NCBI GenBank assembly: GCA_963811705.1
Contig: CAWESL010000003.1
Span: 434,001 to 498,000, forward strand
Direction: 5' to 3'
Length of the DNA stretch: 64,000 bases
Source: DATJPR01 sp963811705
Lineage (GTDB): Bacteria; Bacteroidota; Ignavibacteria; UBA10030; UBA6906
Shown here in pieces: positions 43,140-50,581 of this stretch. The notes under the pieces are model-generated. The model was given only the letters and a program-made list of their open reading frames with translations. It was not told where the DNA came from and searched no databases. Within the stretch, counting starts at the first letter, position 1, and each line of letters opens with the position of its first letter. The position numbers and the translations under genes were made by a program.

Positions 43140-43630
43140 GCCTTTACCCCTTTCGCGAGGCTTTCCCGGCGCACTTTCTCCTGGAGTTTCATGAGGCCTT
43201 CCATGAGGGCTTCCGGCCGCGGCGGACATCCGGGAACGTACACATCGACCGGGATGATGCGATCGACGCCTTTCAGGACATGGTAGCCGTGCTCCCAGTA
43301 CGGGCCGCCGCAATTGGAACAGCTCCCCATCGAAATGACATAGCGTGGTTCCGACATCTGGTCATACAAGGTCCTGATACGCGACGCCATCTTCAGCGTC
43401 ACCGTGCCCGCGACGATCATCACGTCGGACTGTCTCGGCGATCCGCGGAAGAACGTCCCGAAGCGATCGAAATCGTAGTGCGATGCGCCGGTCGCCATCA
43501 TTTCAATGGCACAGCAGGCAAGGCCGAACTGCATCCCCCAGAGCGAGGAGAGGCGCGCCCAGTTCAACAGGGAGTCCATCGAAGTCACGAAAACGTTGCT
43601 GTTTTCAAAGCGCTGATCGAGCAGTCCCAA
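43136..43630 (-). CDS. nuoB: Complex I subunit NuoB
   Basis: It carries the terminal [4Fe-4S] cluster N2. All four ligands are visible: the cysteine pair in GLACCAIEMM, one in SMGSCSNCGGPYW and one in VYVPGCPPRPEAL. 164 residues from a TTG start at 43630, the only good start after the nuoA stop, 2 nt away. The C-terminal helix (GLMKLQEKVRRESL) is typical. Confidence 0.95.
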   Translation of the reverse strand: MGLLDQRFENSNVFVTSMDSLLNWARLSSLWGMQFGLACCAIEMMATGASHYDFDRFGTFFRGSPRQSDVMIVAGTVTLKMASRIRTLYDQMSEPRYVISMGSCSNCGGPYWEHGYHVLKGVDRIIPVDVYVPGCPPRPEALMEGLMKLQEKVRRESLAKGVKA

Positions 43631-43632
43631 GG

Positions 43633-44067
43633 TTAAGCCTCAATTTCGTCGTGAATCGAAGAGGAGCGCACACCGACACCGTGTTCATAGTGCGGCACCA
43701 ACGGCACCGGTTTGTCCCAATCAAGATCGCCCTTCCTCCACACATAGGCGTACCCCACGAAGAGAATCAGGAGGAACACCGCCATTTCGATAAACGCGAA
43801 CCAGCCCAATCCCTTATAGACTGTGGCCCAGGGAAAGAGAATGACGACCTCGACATCGAAGAGGAGAAAAATGAGGGCGATGACATAAAAGCGGACGTTG
43901 AAGCGAATGCGGGTGTCGCCGACGGGCGTCTCGCCGCATTCATAAGTGGTAAGCTTGCTGGGGTACGGGCGGTGGGGACGCAGGAGCCAGGCGGTAACGA
44001 GACCGATGGCCACGAAGAGCGCCCCGACGATGAGAAAGATCAGGACACGACCGAATTCGGTGAGCAT
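43633..44067 (-). CDS. nuoA: Complex I subunit NuoA
   Basis: A three-helix membrane subunit, 144 residues, first gene of the operon. TYECGETPVGDTRIRFNVRFYVIALIFLLFDVEVVILFPWA is the family signature with the acidic residues of helix 2. ATG 44067 follows GGAG by 9 nt. A leader of about 200 nt separates it from the promoter at 44276-44305. The tail (VRSSSIHDEIEA) is longer than usual. Confidence 0.95.
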   Translation of the reverse strand: MLTEFGRVLIFLIVGALFVAIGLVTAWLLRPHRPYPSKLTTYECGETPVGDTRIRFNVRFYVIALIFLLFDVEVVILFPWATVYKGLGWFAFIEMAVFLLILFVGYAYVWRKGDLDWDKPVPLVPHYEHGVGVRSSSIHDEIEA

Positions 44068-44456
44068 ACCTGCACATCTCCGGGTTCCGTGGGGAACAGT
44101 GTTACATCGATTGGGGTGTCACCGTCATCCCACATTTTACCGATACCCCGGCAGCCGTTGAGGCTGGTGCGCTCCATCGTAGAGTGGAAGAAACCGAAGC
44201 GAGACTCGCCGGGGACTGTAGCGGTGTGATTACCAACGTGGGCTGCCTGTGAGCCGATCCAAGGTTCAGCGTTCCAATATACTTAAGATTTCGGTGCAAA
44301 GTCAACGAATAGACTGCACATTGGCCACAGGACCGGCAACCGCCGTGCCAGAACAGACCGCCGAAATCATGGCAGATGGAACGGTTCGAGCTGCACAGCG
44401 GTGCGGGGAATTCCAAAAAATGAGAAAGAGGGGGTGGGAAATTCCGATTTCGGGAG
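44068..44456. other. 389-bp nuo leader and promoter region
   Basis: It contains the predicted nuo promoter and a leader of about 200 nt ahead of nuoA. The remaining part (44306-44456) separates it from the stop of the ABC permease gene, which is on the same strand further upstream. I see no open frame with coding character and no clear riboswitch. Confidence 0.6.
44276..44305 (-). promoter_or_regulatory. Sigma-70-type promoter of the nuo operon
   Basis: On the minus strand, TTGACT (44305-44300), 18 nt, then TATATT (44281-44276). The -35 context TTGACTTTGCA closely resembles that of the rplM promoter at 59165-59193. Confidence 0.7.
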
Positions 44457-45536
44457 TCATTCCCATCGGAAGAGTTTGACGGCGACAAAACAGGAAACGG
44501 TGCCCCATGCGACGAGCGCAAGGATCTGGGGAAGGAGTTGCCCAACCCCCGCCCCGTCAACCGCAACGCTTCGCATGGCGTCGGCCAGCGGGGTGAGAGG
44601 GATGAAATCCGTAATCCGTCGGACGATCACGGGCAGATCGTTCCTGCTGAAGAACACGCCCGAGAGAAGCATCATCGGCAACGAGATGATATTCGCCATC
44701 GGTGCAACCTGATCCTCCGATTTCGAAACGCCGGCGATCGCGAACCCGAACCCGAGGAAGACGGTGGCACCCAGGAGCCCGAGGAGCCCCATCAGAAAGA
44801 TACTGCCGATAAAGTGCAGATGAAGGAACACAATCCCGACTCCCACCATCAACCCGATTTGCAGCATCGTGACGACGACGCGCATCGCCACCTGGGCCGT
44901 GATGAAATCACCGGGGCGGATGGGCGTGACGGACAGGCGCCGCAAGATGCCCCGCTTTTTCAACGACACAAACCCGAATGCGACGCCGAACACTCCGAGT
45001 TGCATGATCGACATCGCGATGACGCCGGGGATGAGAAAATCGAGATACGTGAGATTCCTGCTCTGGACGCTTTTCGGTACGAGGATGATTCTGCCGGGCA
45101 TCGGGGAGCGGGCGAACGCTGCTTCATCCAGGACGCGCTGGATCACCAACATCCCGATGTTCGCCTGCTGCGGTCGGCCGTCATTCAGAAAAGCGTTTAC
45201 CGGTATCGATCCCTGCCCCGCCGATCCGGAGTCCGCGACAGATGCCGGAAGCTCAAGGACGATGTCCCGGTCGCCCTTCTCGAGCGCAGCAAGCTCTGCC
45301 GCACGGGTCCCCTCAGCAATCTTCAGGCTTTCAATCTTGCGGAGATTGTCCAGCCACGCCGGGCGATCTTTCGCGCCAAGGATGATGCCGACATCGATGG
45401 TCCCCATACCGTTGAACCGCACAAAACTGAAGAGGATAATCAGAAAGAGCGGAAGAAGGAATGACCAGATCAGCGCCTCTCGCTGGCGGAAGTACATCTT
45501 GAATGAAGCGACCGTAAGGTTCCAGATAATCCTCAT
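44457..45536 (-). CDS. ABC-2 type transporter permease
   Basis: The membrane half of an ABC exporter, 359 residues. An N-terminal helix (LIWSFLLPLFLIILFSFV) precedes a large extracytoplasmic segment of about 130 residues, then five hydrophobic helices. IPGVIAMSIMQLGVFGVAFGFVSLKKRGILRRLSVTPIRPGDFI is typical of DrrB/YhfI-like permeases. The ATG overlaps the stop of the ATPase gene by one base (TAATG), so the two form one transporter. The substrate is unknown; a lipid, drug or peptide is possible. Confidence 0.85.
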   Translation of the reverse strand: MRIIWNLTVASFKMYFRQREALIWSFLLPLFLIILFSFVRFNGMGTIDVGIILGAKDRPAWLDNLRKIESLKIAEGTRAAELAALEKGDRDIVLELPASVADSGSAGQGSIPVNAFLNDGRPQQANIGMLVIQRVLDEAAFARSPMPGRIILVPKSVQSRNLTYLDFLIPGVIAMSIMQLGVFGVAFGFVSLKKRGILRRLSVTPIRPGDFITAQVAMRVVVTMLQIGLMVGVGIVFLHLHFIGSIFLMGLLGLLGATVFLGFGFAIAGVSKSEDQVAPMANIISLPMMLLSGVFFSRNDLPVIVRRITDFIPLTPLADAMRSVAVDGAGVGQLLPQILALVAWGTVSCFVAVKLFRWE

Positions 45537-46312
45537 TACTCTTCCCGCAATGAATGACCGGTGAGATCCAGGAAAACATCCTCAAGCGTTGCAAGGCGTT
45601 GAACGCGCGTGCTGGAAAATCCGTTCTTCAGCAGCTGGTCGATGAGGGCATGCGGGTTGTCCATCGTCGCGATCTTTCCGCTGTCCATGATCGCCACGCG
45701 ATCACAGAGTTCCTCCGCCTCGTCCATGTAGTGCGTGGTCAGCACCACGGTAGTCCCCTCGCCCCGGATGCGCTTCACGATCCCCCACAGGTGTCGGCGC
45801 GCCTGAGGGTCAAGACCGGTCGTCGGTTCGTCGAGAAAAAGGACAACGGGTTCATTGACGAGGGCCGCAGCGATGGAGAAGCGCTGCTTCTGACCTCCCG
45901 AGAGTTCGTTCACCGTCGCCTTCGCGCGGTCCTGGAGTTCCACCTCCCGCAGCAGCCCGATCGGATCGACGGTTCTCCCGTAGAGCGATCCGAACAAATC
46001 CAGCAACTCGGCCAGCCGCAGCTTGTCGAAGAATGACGACGACTGAAGTTGCACGCCGATGATCCGTTTGACATCGTCCGGTCGCTTCTGAACGTCGACC
46101 CCTCCGACGATAATCTCTCCCGCATCGAAGGGCCGAAGCGTCTCGATGCATTCAAGCGTCGTGGTCTTTCCGGCGCCGTTCGGCCCGAGAATGCCGAAAA
46201 TTTCTTTCCTCCCGACGTCGAACGAAATTCCGTCGACGGCGACGAGCGTGCCGTACCGTTTCGAAAGGTTCCGGACTTCGAGGATGGGAGAATTGGCGTT
46301 GCTCTGCATCAT
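45536..46312 (-). CDS. ABC transporter ATP-binding protein
   Basis: A 258-residue ATPase of the DrrA/CcmA class. Walker A GILGPNGAGKTTTLE, the signature NELSGGQKQRFSIAAAL and Walker B VVLFLDEPTTGLDPQARR are followed by the H-loop LTTHYMDEAEELCDR. It is partnered with the permease at 44457-45536. I prefer ATG 46312, which overlaps the upstream M28 peptidase stop (ATGA); ATG 46309 is the next codon. The three genes, peptidase, ATPase and permease, form one transcript. Confidence 0.9.
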   Translation of the reverse strand: MMQSNANSPILEVRNLSKRYGTLVAVDGISFDVGRKEIFGILGPNGAGKTTTLECIETLRPFDAGEIIVGGVDVQKRPDDVKRIIGVQLQSSSFFDKLRLAELLDLFGSLYGRTVDPIGLLREVELQDRAKATVNELSGGQKQRFSIAAALVNEPVVLFLDEPTTGLDPQARRHLWGIVKRIRGEGTTVVLTTHYMDEAEELCDRVAIMDSGKIATMDNPHALIDQLLKNGFSSTRVQRLATLEDVFLDLTGHSLREE

Positions 46313-48669
46313 GGCCTTTCTGCTTCTGCAAGACCCCCGGCGAGACCCGGTCCACGCAGCGAATCGGTGCGCGTAATCACCATTCTCCGCGTGCAATAGC
46401 CTTCGAGATTCTCCAGCATCACCGGAGTCGCCAGCGTGTCGAACGTTACTTCAACATACTGGATCACACTCTGGTTCCGATGGAGATGCAATTCCACGGG
46501 AATCACGAGCGGGGACGCAGGAAACGCATACCAGCGGAAGACTTTTCGCCGGTCTGGTGACGCCTGGCTCCTCAGCATACCCACCGGCTGCGAGCTGCTC
46601 CAACGCCAGGACGTCGCTTCGAATGGCGACTTGCTCTCGAATGTCACCGAGACCTGGTACGGTCGGACGGGGGTTGTCACGACAAGCGTGCGCGTGAGCG
46701 ACGTTGTTGAATCGTCCGCTCCGACAATCGAATCGCGGCACGCGACGTCGACCCAATGCGCCGGGTCGATGGGCGGCCCGAAAATTTCCGCTTCCGTCCC
46801 GTGAGGCAGGACGGTGTCACGCGATTCCCACAAGACACGAAGATCATGGAACGGCTCACTCGACATGATGCGCACGACACCGGATGTGTCAAAGATATTC
46901 CAGCCCTGCCGGACAATGACCGAGGGCTGCCACGACGGGCCGTACGGTTTCTGGGACCCGACGTAGATCCCAAAGGCAATCACCACCATGCCGAGAACCG
47001 CAATGACCCGCGGCGCTGTGAAGGAGTGCAGATGCAGGAAGTCTCTCCCGACGGCACGGACCAGCGCGGCGCCGGCATAGCCGAAGGGAAGCGTCAGGAG
47101 ACTGGAAAGGAGAATGAAGGAAAGATGATAGACCACCCCCCGCACGAGCACATCGGGCGCGGTTGCGGTCAACGCACGTTGAAACAGTCCTGTTGCCTCA
47201 GAGAAGACGAAGCTGTACGCGATGCACCCGCCCAGGATGAGCGCGATCGTCCCGAGCCACGGCCGACGGAGCCAGATGGCAAGGGTCATGAGTGCAAGAA
47301 TGAGGGCGGGGTACATCGCGATCTCGAGACCGAAGGCGGCGGCACATCCTGAGGCGACAGCCAGCGCAATTGCGGCACGGACGAACATCGGCGCGACGCG
47401 GTCGCTCGGACGCATGACCCGCAGGAGACGGATCGCAAGCCACACTCCAAGAAATCCCGCGGTAATGGAAAAAACTTCGTACAGTCCAAACCGCCCCGCC
47501 CACGGGAACCGGTAACCGGTAAACAGCCCGACGATGTTGGGCGCCATCCAGACGAAGGCATTGACGATCAGGACGGCAAGCGCCACCTTCGCTCCGGAAC
47601 CTTTGAAACGTCGAAGCGATGGATCGTTCCTCTCCTTTCGAAAGAGGAGCACTCCCAGCAGGATCGCGGCGCCAATGGAGAGCGCGGTAAAGAGACTGAT
47701 GAACCATTGCGGGATAAACAGCGGAACGTCACCCAGTTGCACAAGCCAGTATTCTTCGGTCTTCACCGCAGGCTGACCAGTGTCGAATCGATCAACGAGC
47801 CGGAGAATGAGATCTCCGGCGCGTTGGAACCCCGAGGGGGTGAAATTTGAAAGGTTGTCGAGCGGGGTGTGGATCGGATATTCGACGTCCGAGGTAAAGT
47901 CGATCGCCGGTATTCCGTGTTCGATGAACGGGATGTGGTCCGATCCGGTCGCCCCGCCTCCCGATGCGTTGATCGTGGCAAACTGTGTGGGATACCGCAG
48001 TCCGGAGTAATGCAGGACGTTGTAAAACTCCTCGAACGCCGCATTGACGAGCCAGCGGGGACTGCTTACCTGGTATGGGGCGTCAGGATCGATGTCCAGC
48101 GGTCCCTTCCCGTCCACCATGTCCAATTGGAGCATCAACGCGACGCTGTCGATGCCCGGGTAGTGGGCAACGAAATAGCTCGACCCGCGCAACCCCTGTT
48201 CTTCACCCCCCCAGAGACAAAACATCAATGTTGAATGGTGGCGCCGTTGCGCGAGCACCCGCGCCAATTCGAGGACAAGCGCCGACCCGGAGCCATCATC
48301 ATCGGCGCCGGGGATTTCCGGTCCCGCCGAATCCATGTGGCCGCCGATGAGAATCGTCCTTCCGCTTTCACCTTTGAGGACCCCGACGGCAATCCCGCTT
48401 GTCGTGTTGACGCCACCCGCCACGTCCATCGGGAGAAGAAATGTGTCATCGCACCCGAACGCCTTGAGACGTTCGAGGGCAAACTCCATAGCCCGATGCT
48501 CCGCAGGCGAACCCATCGGGCGCGGTCCGATTTCTCCCGCGATCACCCGGAGGTTGGCCATCGCGCTGTCCACGGAAACCCGGTCGGCTCGGGCCTGACC
48601 CGCCGACTGTGCGGTGCAATTGCCGAGAAGTACGGCCTGGATGACAAATGCAGAGATGAAATGACGCAT
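46309..48669 (-). CDS. M28 family metallopeptidase with multi-pass membrane domain
   Basis: A 786-residue protein. A signal peptide-like start (MRHFISAFVIQAVLLGNCTA) precedes an M28 aminopeptidase domain (about 30-310) with the two-zinc ligands in GGHMDSAG (His111), GADDDGSG (Asp123), WGGEEQGLRG (Glu156-157), LQLDMVDG (Asp183) and GSDHIPFIEHG. About eight hydrophobic helices follow (about 330-600, beginning FISLFTALSIGAAILLGVLLF), then a soluble C-terminal domain. This order, M28 then multi-pass membrane region, resembles eukaryotic ERMP1/Fxna-type proteins. GGAGG lies 8 nt before ATG 48669. It precedes the ABC transporter genes and may process or sense their substrate; that link is inference. 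Confidence 0.85.
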   Translation of the reverse strand: MRHFISAFVIQAVLLGNCTAQSAGQARADRVSVDSAMANLRVIAGEIGPRPMGSPAEHRAMEFALERLKAFGCDDTFLLPMDVAGGVNTTSGIAVGVLKGESGRTILIGGHMDSAGPEIPGADDDGSGSALVLELARVLAQRRHHSTLMFCLWGGEEQGLRGSSYFVAHYPGIDSVALMLQLDMVDGKGPLDIDPDAPYQVSSPRWLVNAAFEEFYNVLHYSGLRYPTQFATINASGGGATGSDHIPFIEHGIPAIDFTSDVEYPIHTPLDNLSNFTPSGFQRAGDLILRLVDRFDTGQPAVKTEEYWLVQLGDVPLFIPQWFISLFTALSIGAAILLGVLLFRKERNDPSLRRFKGSGAKVALAVLIVNAFVWMAPNIVGLFTGYRFPWAGRFGLYEVFSITAGFLGVWLAIRLLRVMRPSDRVAPMFVRAAIALAVASGCAAAFGLEIAMYPALILALMTLAIWLRRPWLGTIALILGGCIAYSFVFSEATGLFQRALTATAPDVLVRGVVYHLSFILLSSLLTLPFGYAGAALVRAVGRDFLHLHSFTAPRVIAVLGMVVIAFGIYVGSQKPYGPSWQPSVIVRQGWNIFDTSGVVRIMSSEPFHDLRVLWESRDTVLPHGTEAEIFGPPIDPAHWVDVACRDSIVGADDSTTSLTRTLVVTTPVRPYQVSVTFESKSPFEATSWRWSSSQPVGMLRSQASPDRRKVFRWYAFPASPLVIPVELHLHRNQSVIQYVEVTFDTLATPVMLENLEGYCTRRMVITRTDSLRGPGLAGGLAEAERP

Positions 48670-48694
48670 CGGGGCGTCCTCCGAATGATGACGG

Positions 48695-49255
48695 TTATTC
48701 CTGTCCCCTGGCGCGGGGAGGCCAGAGCGTCTCCGGTATTCCTGCACGGAGATTGGCCTGACGGGCAAGCACAAAAAGAAGGTCAGACAGGCGATTGACG
48801 TAAGTCAGGATTGAAGGCGTGATTTCTTCGATGCGCGAAAGCCTGACGCACATCCGTTCCGCCCGCCGGCAAACAGCCCGCGCAATATGGAGCCGCGCTG
48901 CTTCCGGTGATCCGCCGGGGAGGATGAAGTGTGTGAGCCGCGGAAGATTTGCGTCAGCAGCGTCGATGCGCTGTTCGAGATAACGGATATCGTCGTCGGA
49001 AATCACAGACGACGGCGAGCCTGCTGCGCCACGCGGGGTGGCGAGCCCGGCGCCGATCACGAACAGTCGATCCTGGATCGCGGCGAGCACTTCCCGCAAC
49101 TCCGCATCGCGGCTCTCCGCACACACCAGGCCGAGCTGGGCATTGAGTTCGTCGACGTCGCCGTAGGCCTCGACGCGAAGAGCGTCCTTCGAAACGCGCT
49201 CGCCTCCGATCAACGACGTTTCGCCTTTGTCTCCGGTGCGAGTATAGATTTTCAT
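48695..49255 (-). CDS. Cob(I)yrinic acid a,c-diamide adenosyltransferase, PduO type
   Basis: Transfers the adenosyl group of ATP to cob(I)alamin, making coenzyme B12. The 186-residue helical-bundle protein starts MKIYTRTGDKGETSLIGGERV, the ATP-binding signature. YGDVDELNAQLGL, FILPGGSPEAARLHIARAVCRRAER (with the catalytic Arg region) and YVNRLSDLLFVLARQAN follow. ATG 49255 lies 96 nt from the divergently transcribed MFS gene. A much longer overlapping frame runs through polA antisense and is not real. The enzyme implies use of adenosylcobalamin by mutases elsewhere in the genome. Confidence 0.94.
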   Translation of the reverse strand: MKIYTRTGDKGETSLIGGERVSKDALRVEAYGDVDELNAQLGLVCAESRDAELREVLAAIQDRLFVIGAGLATPRGAAGSPSSVISDDDIRYLEQRIDAADANLPRLTHFILPGGSPEAARLHIARAVCRRAERMCVRLSRIEEITPSILTYVNRLSDLLFVLARQANLRAGIPETLWPPRARGQE

Positions 49256-49351
49256 GGGCGGGTGTGGTTGGTGCTCCAATGTAGAGAAATGGACATCGAG
49301 TCGCAACGCCGTTCCGTTGCCTTTCCCCGTCGGCGTGCGTATCTTCTGTGC

Positions 49352-50554
49352 ATGACCGCCTGGCGCAGGAATCTCTACATTCTCTGGGGGACACAATTCC
49401 TTGCAATGGTGGGCATGAATCTCGTCGTCCCCTTCCTGCCGTTTTACATCCGCACGCTCGGCGTCACCGACCCGGACGATCTCTCCCGATGGAGCGGGAT
49501 CGTGTTCGCGGGTCCCTTCTTCCTCGCCATCATTGCCACGCCCTTCTGGGGAAGTCTGGGCGACCGGCATGGACGAAAGGCCATGGTCGTCCGCGCACTG
49601 TTCGGCCTTGCCCTTTCGCAGGTGTTCCTCGGTCTCGCGCAAAACGTCTACCAGCTCCTCCTCTTCCGAATGTTCCAGGGCGCCGTCAGCGGGTTCATCG
49701 CCTCGGCGCTCGCGCTTATTTCGATGAATACTCCGAAAGAAAACATCGGGTACGCCCTCGGGTTTATTCAGTCGTCGTCGGCCGGCGGAATGGTTCTCGG
49801 TCCGTTCTTCGGCGGGTTCCTTGCCGATCTTGTCGGCTATCGTGAAATCTTTTTCCTCACCGCTTTCCTTTGCGCCATCGGAGGCATCGTCGTCGCGGTT
49901 GCCGTGCACGAGGAGTTCACTCCTGGGCGGGGCGGCACGGCAAGGGCCGTCTTCGATAATTTTGCGCTGATGGTCACCGACCGGCGGCTCCGCGTGGTGG
50001 CGCTGATGCTGGTTGTCGCCCAGATGTCGGTGCTGATGATCGAACCGATCTTTGCCCTGTACATCGAAAGCTTCGAGGCGTCGACCCGCTACATGTCGAC
50101 GGTCGCGGGGGCGATCTTCTCCGTCATGGGGCTTTTTATGGTCATCTCCGCCCCGTGGTGGGGGCACAGAAACGACAGATACGGCTATACAAAGAACCTT
50201 GCCGCCGCTCTGGTTGTTGTAGGGATCGCGTACGCGGGGCATATTATTGTGACCGATCTCTATCAACTTGCCGTGTTGCGGGCGTTCCTCGGGTTCGCGC
50301 GCGGCGGGGTTATTCCGAGCCTGTATGGCCTGACGAACGTTTATGCACCACCGGACCGCCGGGGGGGGATGATCGCGGTCGCTTCGAGCATGACCATCCT
50401 GGGCAATCTTCTCGGGCCGATCTCCGGAGGCTTCATTGCCGCCCGCTTCGGGATCGCCGCTTCTTTCGTTGCGACGAGCATCCTGCTCGTCATTGGCGGG
50501 ATCACGGTCGCCCGCGCGCTTCCCGGGCGCGTGGACGCCGCGCCGGCAGCTTAA
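49352..50554 (+). CDS. MFS transporter, multidrug-efflux type
   Basis: A 400-residue membrane protein with about 12 helices. WGSLGDRHGRKAMVVRALFG is MFS motif A between helices 2 and 3, FRMFQGAVSGFIASALALI is motif B-like with Arg, and GFIQSSSAGGMVLGPFFGGFLADLVG is the motif C region typical of drug/H+ antiporters of the TetA/MdtG type. The second half repeats a weaker motif A (WGHRNDRYGYTKN). I chose ATG 49352, which directly precedes the first helix. The substrate is not predictable. polA follows after 27 nt. Confidence 0.88.
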   Translation: MTAWRRNLYILWGTQFLAMVGMNLVVPFLPFYIRTLGVTDPDDLSRWSGIVFAGPFFLAIIATPFWGSLGDRHGRKAMVVRALFGLALSQVFLGLAQNVYQLLLFRMFQGAVSGFIASALALISMNTPKENIGYALGFIQSSSAGGMVLGPFFGGFLADLVGYREIFFLTAFLCAIGGIVVAVAVHEEFTPGRGGTARAVFDNFALMVTDRRLRVVALMLVVAQMSVLMIEPIFALYIESFEASTRYMSTVAGAIFSVMGLFMVISAPWWGHRNDRYGYTKNLAAALVVVGIAYAGHIIVTDLYQLAVLRAFLGFARGGVIPSLYGLTNVYAPPDRRGGMIAVASSMTILGNLLGPISGGFIAARFGIAASFVATSILLVIGGITVARALPGRVDAAPAA

Positions 50555-50581
50555 TCTCTCACGACGAACCAGAACATCGCC

